Source: an uncultured Prevotella sp. (GTDB taxonomy: Bacteria > Bacteroidota > Bacteroidia > Bacteroidales > Bacteroidaceae). From it: a stretch of DNA of 33,602 nt. Positions within the stretch are counted from its first letter, which is position 1, and every line of letters starts with the position of its first letter. Below, one piece after another: positions 6,788-17,300 of the stretch. The stretch is from contig CAJONO010000193.1 in NCBI GenBank assembly GCA_905235905.1, positions 1 through 33,602 on the forward strand, read 5' to 3'. The notes beneath the pieces are model-generated. The model was not told the origin of the DNA and ran no database searches. It saw nothing but the letters and a program-made list of their open reading frames with translations. A program made the position numbers and the translations under genes.

Positions 6788-9700
6788 ATGCGATTAATTA
6801 CAAAGTGCTTTTTTACGTTCGCACTGCTATCTATGGCTGGTGTGACGAATGCTGCAGTATCGTATGAGGTTGACCAGAAGTTCACAAGCGTTGAAGCTTT
6901 AGACGGTCAGGCCTTTGCCATCGTAAATGAGACAGAGAGCAAGGCTATCTTTGGCTCTGGTGCTCAGAACCTCGGCTACGATGCTATCACTACTGCGGTG
7001 ACAGGAAGTGGTAACACAGGTTACTATTTCAAGCTCGAAGCTTCAACGGTAGAGGGTTGCTATCTGCTCCGCTTGCAGACCCCCGCTGGTGAGCCTTACA
7101 GCGTCTGGGGCAACCCCGGTTACCTGAACTCTGGCGCTGAGGGCGGCTTTGACGGCTGCTTCATCCTGGGCTTGAACAACCAGAATGGCCAGGACGTAGA
7201 GAATGGCGCTGTTTGGGAAATCGAATATGCCGACGGCCAGGGCTTCGCTTTGAAGAACAAGGCTCGTGACGGCTATTTCGCTGGTGCTAATCCTGCTCCT
7301 ACAGGTGCTGAGCCCATTTATTGGACGTTCTGCACACTGAAGGAAGGCACTGAGATTCCTGATCCAGAGCCCGTCGTCATTCCCGAACCAGAGGCTCCCC
7401 TTGCCGAAGGCGAGCTCATTCCCGACTTCTTCAGCATTTGCGATGAGGGTGGAATCCCATACGGCTATGAGGTGAAGTTCGGTTCAGAGGATCGTGCATA
7501 TCCTACGATCTACACTGGCGGCTCCCGTATGTTTAACTTTGCTGAAGGTGGTGACTTCACGAAGGGTGTTTACTTCCGTGAGGGCTACATGCAGTATGGC
7601 AATGTGAAGAAACTCGCTCTTGAGGCTGGTAAGAAGTACATCGTTCACTTCAACTCTGCCATGTGGAAGAGCAGTGGTTCTACGATGGTATTCACGATTA
7701 CCAAGGAGGGCGACGAAGAAGCTGTTCTCACAGAGACCATCAACAACACTCCCGATGTGAATGGTAGCAAGGACGCTGTGATCGGTTCGACCAAGTCTGA
7801 GATCGAGTTTACTCCTGAGGCTGACGGCAACTATATTCTGAAGTGGAATGCTGAGGGATGGAAGGAAGTACTGCTCGCCAATGTTGGCGTGGCTGCCGAG
7901 CCTGTCATCACTCCTGCCTACGGCACCATCTGGGAGAACGGTGAGACGGCTGTCGACGGTGACTACACCACCATCACTCTGAGCACCGCCTACTTCAACG
8001 ACTTTGCCCAGGCTGGCGACACTGTCCGCGTGACGGTTGCCAATGTGGGTCAGGCACGTACCGCTACACCTCTTATTATTAAGAAGGGCGAAATCTTCTT
8101 CGGCGCACTGGCCGAAGCCAAGGAGCTGCAGTCTGAGGCCACCACGGTCGACTTCGTGTTAACCGAGGACATGCTGGCCCAGCTGAAAACCGAGAAGAGC
8201 ATCGTCATTCGCTACAAGAACCTCGTCGTTACCAAGATCGAACTGCTTCAGAAGCCCATCGAGCCTGAGTTCGCCTATCAGAAGTACCTCATCCAGAACT
8301 TTGCTACCATGAAGTACTGGGGCGCAGGCAACAGCTGGGGCACACAGGCCTCGCTGATTGAGCATCCTGAGTATGTGAAGCTCGTTCCGCTGCCCGACGG
8401 CACCTACAACCTCGAATCGCAGGTGAACAATGGTGGAGAGCAGTACTACTTCAATGGCGACTATATGGACAACGGTAATCCCGTAGCCCTGACCATCACG
8501 AAGATTGGCGAGCCTATCGGCTATCTTGACGAAGCAGAGACGATACCTGTCTACGTGTACACCATTGCCAATGGCGACAACTACTATGGCTACGACGGCA
8601 CTTCGACCGTGCTGGGCAAGAACCTGGCTGCCGACAGCGAGAATGCCCTCTGGACCATCATCTCACTTGACGACGCCAAGCGCCTGCTCGCCTTCACCGA
8701 GAAGGGTGTTGTTGCCGATGCTACCTTCCTGATCGAAGACCATGATTTCGGTCGCAACAACCGCTACTCGAACAAGTGGACGATGGAGGCTTCGAACCAG
8801 AACCTCTCAGGCGGTAACAATACTAACAACTGCGCCGAGTCGTACCACTCCACCTTCACGCTGAGCCAGAAGCTCGTCGATGCTCCGAAGGGTGTCTACT
8901 CTCTGACCGCACAGGGCTTCTATCGTCAGGACGGCGAAGACAACGACAACCTGCCTTACTTCTACGCCAACGACGAGAAGCAGACCTTCCCAGTCAAGAC
9001 TGGCTCGGAGAACAGCATGAGCGATGCCTCTGCATCCTTCAGCGCCGGCAATTACACCATCAGCCCCATCTTTGTTGAGGTTACCGAGGATGGCGAACTG
9101 ACCATCGGTGCCCAATTAGAGGAGAACACCAACCTGTGGTGTATCTGGGACAACTTCGTGCTGACCTACTACGGCACTGACGTCGACCTCAACGAATTGA
9201 AGAACGCCGCCATCATCAAGGAAATGAACGACCTGACCGAAAAGGCAACCGAACTCAATGAAGAAGTTGAAATAGAGGCTGTGAAGGCAGAACTGCAGGC
9301 CGCTATCGACTTGACCGCCGAGGCAAAGACCACCGAGCAGATCAACGCTGCCATTGAAGCCCTGAAGGCCGCCATCGCCAAGGCTGAGACTTTCGCCAAG
9401 GCAAAGGCTGCTCTGGCTAACATGAAGGAACTCGTCGAGAGCACCAACGTCTACACCGAGGAGGCACTGAACGAGTACTACGGACAGTGGATTGCGAAGT
9501 ATGAGGCTGGCGAGCTGACCGCCGAAGAGGCCGTCGCCCTGCAGGATCCGTTCCTGGTAACTGGCTGGCATGCATCTATCACCTGCGACAACTTCCTGCT
9601 CTCTGCATGGGACACCAATCCCGACTTCCAGGATGCAGCTTACTACATCAACACATGGTCGGTCGAGGGCGAAAGCGACGGCTCCGAGTTCAAGGTGCCG

Positions 9701-10177
9701 TTCTTCGAGTACTGGACTGGCGATGGCGACTCGCTGGGCGAGAAGACTCTCACCGCCACGATGAACAACCTGGAGGCTGGCGACTACAATGTCACAGCTT
9801 GGGTACGCGTACGTATTAAGAATGGTGCAGAGGCTCCCGCCTACGGCATCACCATGCAGGCCAACGACGGCGAGGCTATCGACGTGACTGGCGAGCAGGT
9901 AGGCACCTCTCAGATGTATCTGAAGGATGTCAACGTATCGGGTACCGTCGGCGAGGATGGCGTGTTGAAGATCAAGTTCAACGTCGCTGCCGACAACAAC
10001 ATCTCCTGGCTGTCGTTCAAGAACGTGAAGTTCGAGAAGAACGGTGCCTCTGGCATCGAGACGGTGAACGCCGTGAAGAAGGCCGACGGTCAGTACTTCG
10101 ACCTGATGGGTCGCCGCGTGGTGAAGCCCGCACAAGGCTTGTATATCGTGAATGGACAGAAAGTTTTAGTAAAATAA
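6788..10177 (+). CDS. Giant multi-module secreted protein (1129 aa), no catalytic domain seen
   Basis: The protein begins with a signal peptide ending near VTNA-AV and closes with the shared tail (F-D-L-M-G-R-R-V ... I-V-N-G-Q-K-V-L-V-K). Between them I read: a beta-trefoil-like module (about residues 25-190), a proline-rich linker (PDPEPVVIPEPEAP), a beta-sandwich module (about 213-367) also found in the next gene and in the esterase at 19727, a second trefoil-like module (about 495-640), a galactose-binding-like module (about 650-795), a helical FIVAR-like stretch rich in Ala/Glu/Lys (about 807-893), and another beta-sandwich (about 920-1085). No glycosidase or esterase motif was found. A surface or secreted glycan-binding role is inferred from the modules and neighbours. 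Codons early in the gene favour GCT/GGT/GAG, later parts GCC/GGC. Confidence 0.8.
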   Translation: MRLITKCFFTFALLSMAGVTNAAVSYEVDQKFTSVEALDGQAFAIVNETESKAIFGSGAQNLGYDAITTAVTGSGNTGYYFKLEASTVEGCYLLRLQTPAGEPYSVWGNPGYLNSGAEGGFDGCFILGLNNQNGQDVENGAVWEIEYADGQGFALKNKARDGYFAGANPAPTGAEPIYWTFCTLKEGTEIPDPEPVVIPEPEAPLAEGELIPDFFSICDEGGIPYGYEVKFGSEDRAYPTIYTGGSRMFNFAEGGDFTKGVYFREGYMQYGNVKKLALEAGKKYIVHFNSAMWKSSGSTMVFTITKEGDEEAVLTETINNTPDVNGSKDAVIGSTKSEIEFTPEADGNYILKWNAEGWKEVLLANVGVAAEPVITPAYGTIWENGETAVDGDYTTITLSTAYFNDFAQAGDTVRVTVANVGQARTATPLIIKKGEIFFGALAEAKELQSEATTVDFVLTEDMLAQLKTEKSIVIRYKNLVVTKIELLQKPIEPEFAYQKYLIQNFATMKYWGAGNSWGTQASLIEHPEYVKLVPLPDGTYNLESQVNNGGEQYYFNGDYMDNGNPVALTITKIGEPIGYLDEAETIPVYVYTIANGDNYYGYDGTSTVLGKNLAADSENALWTIISLDDAKRLLAFTEKGVVADATFLIEDHDFGRNNRYSNKWTMEASNQNLSGGNNTNNCAESYHSTFTLSQKLVDAPKGVYSLTAQGFYRQDGEDNDNLPYFYANDEKQTFPVKTGSENSMSDASASFSAGNYTISPIFVEVTEDGELTIGAQLEENTNLWCIWDNFVLTYYGTDVDLNELKNAAIIKEMNDLTEKATELNEEVEIEAVKAELQAAIDLTAEAKTTEQINAAIEALKAAIAKAETFAKAKAALANMKELVESTNVYTEEALNEYYGQWIAKYEAGELTAEEAVALQDPFLVTGWHASITCDNFLLSAWDTNPDFQDAAYYINTWSVEGESDGSEFKVPFFEYWTGDGDSLGEKTLTATMNNLEAGDYNVTAWVRVRIKNGAEAPAYGITMQANDGEAIDVTGEQVGTSQMYLKDVNVSGTVGEDGVLKIKFNVAADNNISWLSFKNVKFEKNGASGIETVNAVKKADGQYFDLMGRRVVKPAQGLYIVNGQKVLVK

Positions 10178-10239
10178 GTGAGACACTACAGGTTTTACGA
10201 AAAGGTTTTACGAAAACAAAAACCATTGAAACAAATGAT

Positions 10240-10264
10240 AAAGCCCTTCCGCGTGAAGGGCTTT
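10240..10264 (+). terminator. Perfect 10-bp hairpin between the two giant-protein genes
   Basis: AAAGCCCTTC (10240-10249) and GAAGGGCTTT (10255-10264) pair perfectly around a 5-base loop, 63 bases after the stop at 10177. The usual long T run is replaced by TATCTTTG, which is also the candidate -7 box of the next gene. Termination may therefore be partial. Confidence 0.65.
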
Positions 10265-10271
10265 ATCTTTG
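10264..10271 (+). promoter_or_regulatory. Candidate -7 box for the second giant secreted protein
   Basis: TATCTTTG matches TAnnTTTG, 75 bases before the ATG at 10346. Its first base is the last base of the preceding terminator hairpin, so promoter and terminator are fused. The -33 region lies inside the hairpin and is not a clear TTTG. Confidence 0.45.
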
Positions 10272-10345
10272 CACCGTGATTCGCAGAAATCATACAGAAA
10301 AAACCTAATTAATTAATAATTGTTTCACTAATTTAAATTATTCAC

Positions 10346-13300
10346 ATGAAGAAAACTTACATGATTCTTCTTGCAATGGTGCTCTCAGTACTGGGCGCAT
10401 CAACTGCAATGGCACAGAAGATCTATCGGGCCGAGCTCGATGCTTCTATGTTCAAGGCATGGAATGGTGTTGGTGCCGACGCTCAAGAAGTTGAGCCGAC
10501 ATCCTACATCGGTAAAGGTGGAGCCACCGTTGACTTTGCTTGTGAGATGAACCTCTACAAGGAAATCGGCGCTGGTTCTTTGGTTTTTGGCAACACCAAT
10601 GTCTACAGCAGATGGTATGCCAATCTGACTGGTACGAAGACCATCACATTCAAGGGCACCGCTGGCGTTCAGTTGCGTGTGCTGATGAACCGTCCTGACG
10701 CAGAGGAAGGTGCTGAAGACCCCAATGGTGGTCAGTCTGTCGAAGAAAACATTACTATTGGCGACAATGGTGAGGTTACACTCAACGTCGGCAACATGGA
10801 GTTTGTTCATCTGAATGCCATCAAGCTCGGCTGGGGCAGCCCCGCCGGTGCCATCAACTCGATTGAGTTGGAAGGTACTGTGAAGCCTGTTACCGGTATT
10901 CTCAGCATGATCAACAACGGCGATGCCGAGGGCGATGACCTGTCGAGCTTCCCCGTATCGTATGACGGCCCCAACAACGGTGACACGGCTAACGACCTTC
11001 CCGAAATCGTTGGCGGTGGTGTTGGTGGCAGCAAGTGCTTCAAGGTGACTACGTTCCCCGAGCCTACTGAAACCTGGCACACACAGTTCTACATCAAGGC
11101 TGACGAGACGATGCCCAAGGGCACTAAGTTCAAGCTGAAGATGTCTGTCAAGGCCGATGAGGGTACTTGGATTACCACATCTGGACAGGCTGCACCCCGT
11201 GTATGGAAGGGTGGCTTCATTGATGCTTTTGAGGTGACCACTGAGTGGAAGGATTATACTTGGGAAGGTGAGATCGGCGTTGACGATTTCCAGAGTGCCG
11301 CTTTTGACCTGAGCAATGGTGAGAAAACTGAAGATGGTTTCGCTAAAGCCACAGCATCAAACACCTTCTATTTCGACAACATCGAGTTTGGCATCGACCT
11401 GGGTGGCAACAACCCCATGAGCCAGATAAAGGGTGCTCAGGGCAATGGCGAAATTCGCCTGAACCTCAACGACCTGACCAACATGAAGAAGCTGGTGGCA
11501 GCTTCCTCCACGAAGACCCTTATCTATCCCAACGAGCTTGTTACGGTGCTGTGGAATGGCAAGACCTGTAACATTCTGTCGGTCGAGGGCTTTGACGATG
11601 GTAACCTCTACATTTTCCTGGAAGATATGGACGGCGAAGGCGGTGAAGACTTCGAAGACGAGGAAGCCAAGGTTGTCGTCAGCTTCAAGAATCCCGAGGA
11701 TGCCGAGCATCGCATCGTCTTTGAGCAGGGCAAATGGGCTGGCGAAGCTATGCCCGACCTGACTGGTATCATCTGTGACTACGACGAGGAACTGGGCTAT
11801 GACAGCTCTTATCTGTGGGGTGCTCCTGAACTGGCAGCTATCGTTCCTGAGGCTGGTTCGTTCAACCTGCCCGAAGGCTTGAAGGAGTTCACAGTGACCT
11901 TCAACCAGGATGTCGACTGCTCGTCGGTGGTTGCTACGCTTGCTGGCGAGAAGCTGGCCGTTGCTCCTGCTACTGGCTGGGAGAAGACGATAACCCTGAC
12001 TCGTACCGGTGCCGGAAACTTGTCTGGCGACAAGGTGCTGGTTATCTCTAAGGCCACAGGTAAGGGTGGCGATCTGGACGAAACAATTGAAGTGAGCTAT
12101 GGCTTCGGTAAACTCACTATCGATCCCGACGACCAGCCCAAGGATATTCTGGATCTTAGCAAGTGGAATGAAACTGCCGATGGTGCTATCCCCGAAGGTT
12201 ACTTCGTGAAGTTCGGTGAGGAAGATCGTCCTGGTGGTTCTACTCAGGGTTCAGGCTCACGTATGTTCGTCTTTGCTGATGGTGGCGACTTCACGCATGG
12301 TCTCTACTTCCGCGAGGGCTATGTGGAGTATGGTAGCACCGAAGGCTTCGAGCTGGCTCTGGAGGAAGGCAAGAAGTATAACATCCACTTCAATTCCGCT
12401 ATGTGGAAAGGCAAGAATAATATGAAGTTCCAAATTATGCCTGCCGACGATCCCGACAATGTTCTCTATACAGAGGATATCACCGATATCGTGCCGAACA
12501 TGAATGGTAACAAGAATGCCATCAACGGTTCTGTTTCAACTGACGTGGCATTTGTTCCTGAAACAACTGGCAACTACCTGCTCCGTTGGATTTCTGATGG
12601 CTTCGTTGAGTTGCTGCTTGGCGATCCCACAGTGAAATACGTACCCAACACTCTGGGTGTTGAGGAAACCAACCTCCTTGAGACTGCAATTGCCAATGCC
12701 AAGTCTGTACGCGATGCCAATGCCGACGAGCGCTACAATGGCGCTGCCTTCGACGCACTTGTTGCTGCTATCACGAAGTATGAGGCTGAGAAAGACAGCT
12801 ACACCGCTCCTTCTTCCTTCAAGAATGCCGCTGCTGCCCTCGACGCTGCTGCCCAGGCCATGAAGGATCACCGCAATTTGTGCGACGCTTACGATCCTCT
12901 GCCCGAACAGGCTTTGGAAGTTGTCGAGAACTATGCCGACAGCAAGTTTGCCAAGACCGACATCTATGCTAATCTTGTAGCACTTGTTGCCAAGTACGCT
13001 GGCGAGAAGAAGATTGTGAAGACCGAAGATCCTGACACTGGCGAAGAGATTGAGACTGAAGTTCTCGAAATCAAGGTGCTGAAGGACGACAACGAACTGA
13101 CTGTTGCCACCACCGAACTGAAGGAGGGTATCGCTATGGCTATTGGTCATAAGGATGTCAGCAGAAGCGGTAAGGGTATGTTCACCGAAGGTCCCTCGAA
13201 AGTGTACAACGAGTGGAACAGCTCTGAATACGGAACAGGCTATGGTGTTCTCGTTGACCGCATCCGTCAGGGTGCTGAGGCTCTGCAGTCTCTTGGCGTA

Positions 13301-14194
13301 GCTGCCGACGACGAGCTCATCGTAGCAGCTAACAATACTCTTTCTGACGACGATGCTCTGGCCGAGGCTATTAAGACCCGTGTCAAGGTTGAACTCTATG
13401 GCAAGCTGAAGGATCCCAACAACACAGTGTTTGAGGCTATTGTCAATGAAGAGACTTTGGAGGAAACTCCTACTACCTATAACATGACCGTCTTTGTCAA
13501 GAACCCGAACATCTACGCCTTGAATGCTCCTGCAGGATACAAGGGTCAGGAAACAATTCCTGGATGGGACGTTATCGATTGCAGAGGCTTCAGCGCTGGT
13601 TGGAGCGAACTGGGTACCGATAAGATTCCTGTCGATGTCATGTTCTCGAACTGGAGTGGTAGCTTCACGGTTTCTCAGACCATTACCGACCTGCCCGCTG
13701 GTATGTACACCTTACAGGCTGCCTTTGCCGATCGTCGTAGTGCAGATGAGGTTGAAAAAGAAGGTTACGATTTGGAACAGTCTTACTTCTACTATAAGTC
13801 TACTGAGACTGCCGAAGATTCAGTGACCGCCTCTGCTACGAATATTGGTCAGGCATTCCCCGTGGTTGGTGGCAACGGAAGCATTCAGCTTGACGAGGTG
13901 GTTGTGACCGATGGTCTGCTGACAATCGGTGTGCAGGCTGGTCAGAACTCACGCGTGTTCTTCAACGAGGTGAAGATTCTTATGGCAGGTGCTGCCAAAG
14001 GCTTCGACTACGGTACGGCCTATAACACCGAGCTTGCCGGCATCGACAACAAGGCTGTTACTCCGAAGGTTCGCGCCCTTGAGCTCTACGACCTGAACGG
14101 ACGCCGCATCATCACCGCCCAGAAGGGCATCCAGATTGTGCGCAAGCACATGAGCGACGGAACAGTTCGCGTAGAAAAGGTTATCAAGAAGTAA
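10346..14194 (+). CDS. Giant multi-module secreted protein (1282 aa) with CBM4_9-like and helical modules
   Basis: A signal peptide (ends STAMA-QK) leads into several modules without recognisable catalytic residues. An N-terminal beta domain (about residues 24-180) is followed by a CBM4_9-like beta-sandwich beginning NNGDAEGDD (about 184-350), a beta domain containing a very acidic stretch (DMDGEGGEDFEDEEAK), and an Ig-like domain (about 490-595). Then comes the beta-sandwich also seen in the previous gene (about 601-765; GSRMF-FA-GGDF, GLYFREG, HFNSAMWK), a helical FIVAR-like region (about 772-930) and a galactose-binding-like module (about 1045-1220). The end resembles the shared tail but is altered (Y-D-L-N-G-R-R-I ... 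EKVIKK). Codon choice favours GCT/GGT/GTT more than the neighbours. A polysaccharide-binding, surface-displayed role is inferred. Confidence 0.8.
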   Translation: MKKTYMILLAMVLSVLGASTAMAQKIYRAELDASMFKAWNGVGADAQEVEPTSYIGKGGATVDFACEMNLYKEIGAGSLVFGNTNVYSRWYANLTGTKTITFKGTAGVQLRVLMNRPDAEEGAEDPNGGQSVEENITIGDNGEVTLNVGNMEFVHLNAIKLGWGSPAGAINSIELEGTVKPVTGILSMINNGDAEGDDLSSFPVSYDGPNNGDTANDLPEIVGGGVGGSKCFKVTTFPEPTETWHTQFYIKADETMPKGTKFKLKMSVKADEGTWITTSGQAAPRVWKGGFIDAFEVTTEWKDYTWEGEIGVDDFQSAAFDLSNGEKTEDGFAKATASNTFYFDNIEFGIDLGGNNPMSQIKGAQGNGEIRLNLNDLTNMKKLVAASSTKTLIYPNELVTVLWNGKTCNILSVEGFDDGNLYIFLEDMDGEGGEDFEDEEAKVVVSFKNPEDAEHRIVFEQGKWAGEAMPDLTGIICDYDEELGYDSSYLWGAPELAAIVPEAGSFNLPEGLKEFTVTFNQDVDCSSVVATLAGEKLAVAPATGWEKTITLTRTGAGNLSGDKVLVISKATGKGGDLDETIEVSYGFGKLTIDPDDQPKDILDLSKWNETADGAIPEGYFVKFGEEDRPGGSTQGSGSRMFVFADGGDFTHGLYFREGYVEYGSTEGFELALEEGKKYNIHFNSAMWKGKNNMKFQIMPADDPDNVLYTEDITDIVPNMNGNKNAINGSVSTDVAFVPETTGNYLLRWISDGFVELLLGDPTVKYVPNTLGVEETNLLETAIANAKSVRDANADERYNGAAFDALVAAITKYEAEKDSYTAPSSFKNAAAALDAAAQAMKDHRNLCDAYDPLPEQALEVVENYADSKFAKTDIYANLVALVAKYAGEKKIVKTEDPDTGEEIETEVLEIKVLKDDNELTVATTELKEGIAMAIGHKDVSRSGKGMFTEGPSKVYNEWNSSEYGTGYGVLVDRIRQGAEALQSLGVAADDELIVAANNTLSDDDALAEAIKTRVKVELYGKLKDPNNTVFEAIVNEETLEETPTTYNMTVFVKNPNIYALNAPAGYKGQETIPGWDVIDCRGFSAGWSELGTDKIPVDVMFSNWSGSFTVSQTITDLPAGMYTLQAAFADRRSADEVEKEGYDLEQSYFYYKSTETAEDSVTASATNIGQAFPVVGGNGSIQLDEVVVTDGLLTIGVQAGQNSRVFFNEVKILMAGAAKGFDYGTAYNTELAGIDNKAVTPKVRALELYDLNGRRIITAQKGIQIVRKHMSDGTVRVEKVIKK

Positions 14195-14225
14195 TCAAGA
14201 CGATTCTTTAATAATCTAATCACTC

Positions 14226-14273
14226 AAGTGGGCAGGTTTGCTTTACAGAGCATCCCTGCCCACTTCTGTTTTT
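14226..14273 (+). terminator. Strong intrinsic terminator after the second giant-protein gene
   Basis: AAGTGGGCAGG (14226-14236) pairs perfectly with CCTGCCCACTT (14255-14265) over 11 bp, with further pairing inside the loop (TGCT/AGCA), and a T5 run follows at 14269-14273. It begins 31 bases after the stop at 14194 and separates this gene from the xylan operon. Confidence 0.85.
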
Positions 14274-14296
14274 ATTATACAAATAGCATAAAAATT

Positions 14297-14306
14297 GAAA
14301 CGTTTC
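14297..14306. promoter_or_regulatory. Perfect palindrome GAAACGTTTC, candidate LacI-type operator
   Basis: This 10-bp perfect palindrome with a central CG sits about 27 bases upstream of the -7 box TAACTTTG (14333-14340), i.e. over the -33 region. Operators of LacI/GalR-family repressors commonly have a central CG in such a palindrome. A regulator is not encoded in the window, so this is a proposal only. Confidence 0.35.
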
Positions 14307-14332
14307 GGGAGCAACGCAAGCAATATTTTTCG

Positions 14333-14340
14333 TAACTTTG
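14333..14340 (+). promoter_or_regulatory. Candidate -7 box of the xylan-degradation operon
   Basis: TAACTTTG matches TAnnTTTG, 36 bases upstream of the ATG at 14376. It follows the strong terminator at 14226-14273, so it should be the main promoter for the five genes to 26534. It also explains why the upstream in-frame ATT codon at 14295 is not the start. Confidence 0.6.
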
Positions 14341-14375
14341 CACCATTATTATATAATACTTACCAACAATTAAAA

Positions 14376-17300
14376 ATGAAAAGACTCTTTACATTGCTTT
14401 TTGCCGTTTGTGTCTCATTGGGAATGTGGGCACAGGGCGTGAAGCCATTGCCCACACTACATGTGGAAGGCAAATGGCTGGTAGACCAACATGGAAACCA
14501 TGTGGTGCTGCACGGTGTGATGGACACGCCGAGCGCGTGGTTCAACAACGGTCGCTGGGGCTGGAGCTACGACGATGCCGGCCGTCAGCGCTGCATTACT
14601 TATTTCGAGAAGCTGTTCACCGGGCTTGAGGAAGCCAAGTGCAACGTGTTCCGCCTGCACTTGGAGCCAGCCTGGACCAATGACAACAGCTATACCTACG
14701 AGATTGCCAAGACCCAGTCGTCCGAATATACCGGCGAGGCAAATATCACGCACTTCAACCCCAGCAGGCTCACTACCTACCTGAAGTCGCTCTACTTCCC
14801 CTTGATGCAGAGGGCCATGAAGCACGGCATGTATGTGGTGGTTCGTCCGCCGGGTGTGTGCCCCGGAAGCATACAAGTGGGCGACTACTACCAGAAATAC
14901 CTGCTCAACGTATGGGATCTGTTCACGCAGAACGACTCCATCCGCAAGTATGCCGGCCAGATCAGTATCGAGCTGGCCAACGAGCCGGTGAGCGTGAAGG
15001 ATGCCACCGGTGCCGATAACACGAAGGCGCTGCACGACTTCTTCCAGCCCGTGGTCGACAAGATTCGTGCCAACGGCTTCACGGGCATCATCTGGGTACC
15101 TGGCAGCGGCTGGCAGTCGGGCTACGCCAACTACAAGACCAACCCTATTACCGGCTACAACATTGGCTATGCCGTACACGACTACGACGGCTGGTATGGC
15201 ATGGAGGACAAGAAATGGGAGGCAAAAGACGTGCCTGCCCGCACACAGGAGAAGATTAAGCAGTTCCATAATCAGGTGCCCGTCGTCGACACCAACCCCA
15301 TCATTGTCACCGAGATCGACTGGAGTCCGAAGAACCCCGGCACAGGCCACTACAACGAGCACGGCGAGTGGGTGGAGTCGAACTATGGCACCTGGGCCAC
15401 TGGCCGCACGTCGGTATGGGGTAAGGTCACCAAGGGTGTCTACGACCACTATGGCAATGTGTCGATGACCCTTTCGGGCACGGCCTGCCTCATTGACATC
15501 GACACGCTGCTGAACAAGAACGGCAAGGTAGTGCCTGCCTTTGGCGGACTGGAGGAAGCCTGCGGCAAGGCCTGCATGGACTGGTATGCCGAATACTACC
15601 AGGTGAACTACCCGAAGGCCGACTTCGCCACCACGCTTGTCAGCGACCGCGGAACGAAGTATGAGAACCCCGTCGTCAGGGCCGACTTCCCCGACCCCGA
15701 CGTCATCCGCGTGGGCGACACCTATTACATGGTATCAACGACTATGCACCACTTCCCCGGCGCCACCATCCTGAAGTCGCAGGACATGGTGAACTGGGAA
15801 TACTGCGCCCAGCCGCTCAAGCAGGTGGGTGCCAGCGACAAATACAAACTGCTGAACAACCAGAACATCTACTCAAAGGGCATGTGGGCCTGCACCATGA
15901 AGTACCACAACGGCATGTTCCACATACTCATCAACTGCAACGAGTCCTACGGTCTGCTGCTCACCGCCACCAATCCCGAAGGCAAGTGGACGGTGAAGAA
16001 GCTGTCGCGCAGCTACTACGACCCAGGCATGCTCTTCGACAACGGCAAGGTCTACGTGGCCTGCGGCATCAACCATATCATGATGTGCGAGCTCGACGAG
16101 AACTTCAACTTCAAGAAGGAGAAGAAGGTTATCATCCGCGACGATGCCGGCTTGGAGGGCTGCCACCTCTATAAGATTGGCGACTACTATTACATCTATG
16201 CCACCTACGGCGGCTGGCCTTCGGGACAGACCGTGTTCCGCTCGAAGGACATCTTCGGTCCCTACGAGGAGCAGGAGAAGATGCTGGTCGAGAAATGGAT
16301 TGACAACGTCCCCAACACCGTTCATCAGGGTGCCCTTATCGAGGACACTGCCGGCAAGTGGTGGACCATCATGCAGCAAGACCTCGGCGCACTGGGCCGC
16401 TTCCCCAACCTGCAGCCCGTGGTGTGGAAGAACGACTGGCCTGTCGTGGGCAACAACGGCAAGCCCTATGCCACCTACACCAAGCCCAAGGCCGTGGGCG
16501 ACAACGGCGTGAAGCGCCTGCCCACCGACGACGTGTTCCGCAGCTATCCCCTCGGCATGCAGTGGGAGTGGAACCACAACCCCGACCCCGACAATTGGAG
16601 TCTCTTCGACCGGGCTGGCTGGCTGCGACTGAAGACCTCGGTCAAGACCGACCGTCTGCCCCAGGCCCGCAACATGCTCACCCAGCGCATCTTCGCCGAC
16701 AAGTCGAAGGCTTCTACCGGTTCTATCCGCTTGGATGTCAGCAAGCTGAACGATGGCGACCGCGCCGGTATCTGCATCCTTCAGGACCCCTACGCAGCCA
16801 TCGCCGTCGAGAAGAAGGACGGCAAGTGCCAGTTCGTATGGTGGCAGGACAAGGTGACCAATGCCGGCGACAGCTTCAAGGCTGCCGAGAAGACGAAGGA
16901 GTTTGAGATGCCCGCCGACAGTATCGTCTATCTGCGCGCCTCCTTCAGCTACGACACCAGCAAGACCAAGTTCTACTATTCGCTCGACAACCAGAAGTGG
17001 ACTGTCCTGGGCAGTGAGACGTCCATGAGCTTTAACCTCACCGTCTTCGTAGGTGCCCGCTTCGGACTGTTCTGCTATGCCACCGAGAACGTCGGCGGAT
17101 GGGCTGACTTCGACTGGTTCACCACCGAGGCCAGCTTCGACGAGGCCGATATGTATCCTGCCGACTTCACAGCTCCTGCCGAGAACCAGTTCACGGTGAA
17201 CAAGATTGTCCAGTCGCCCAAGCTCATTGAAACAATGGTTGGCAAGTATGCCATTCCTACGGTCAAGGCCACCTACGCCGACAAGCACACCGATATTGTC

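Noticed and set aside
14295..14375. Upstream extension of the GH5-GH43 gene
   Set aside because: It includes the -7 box at 14333-14340, so it would not be transcribed; the signal peptide starts at 14376.
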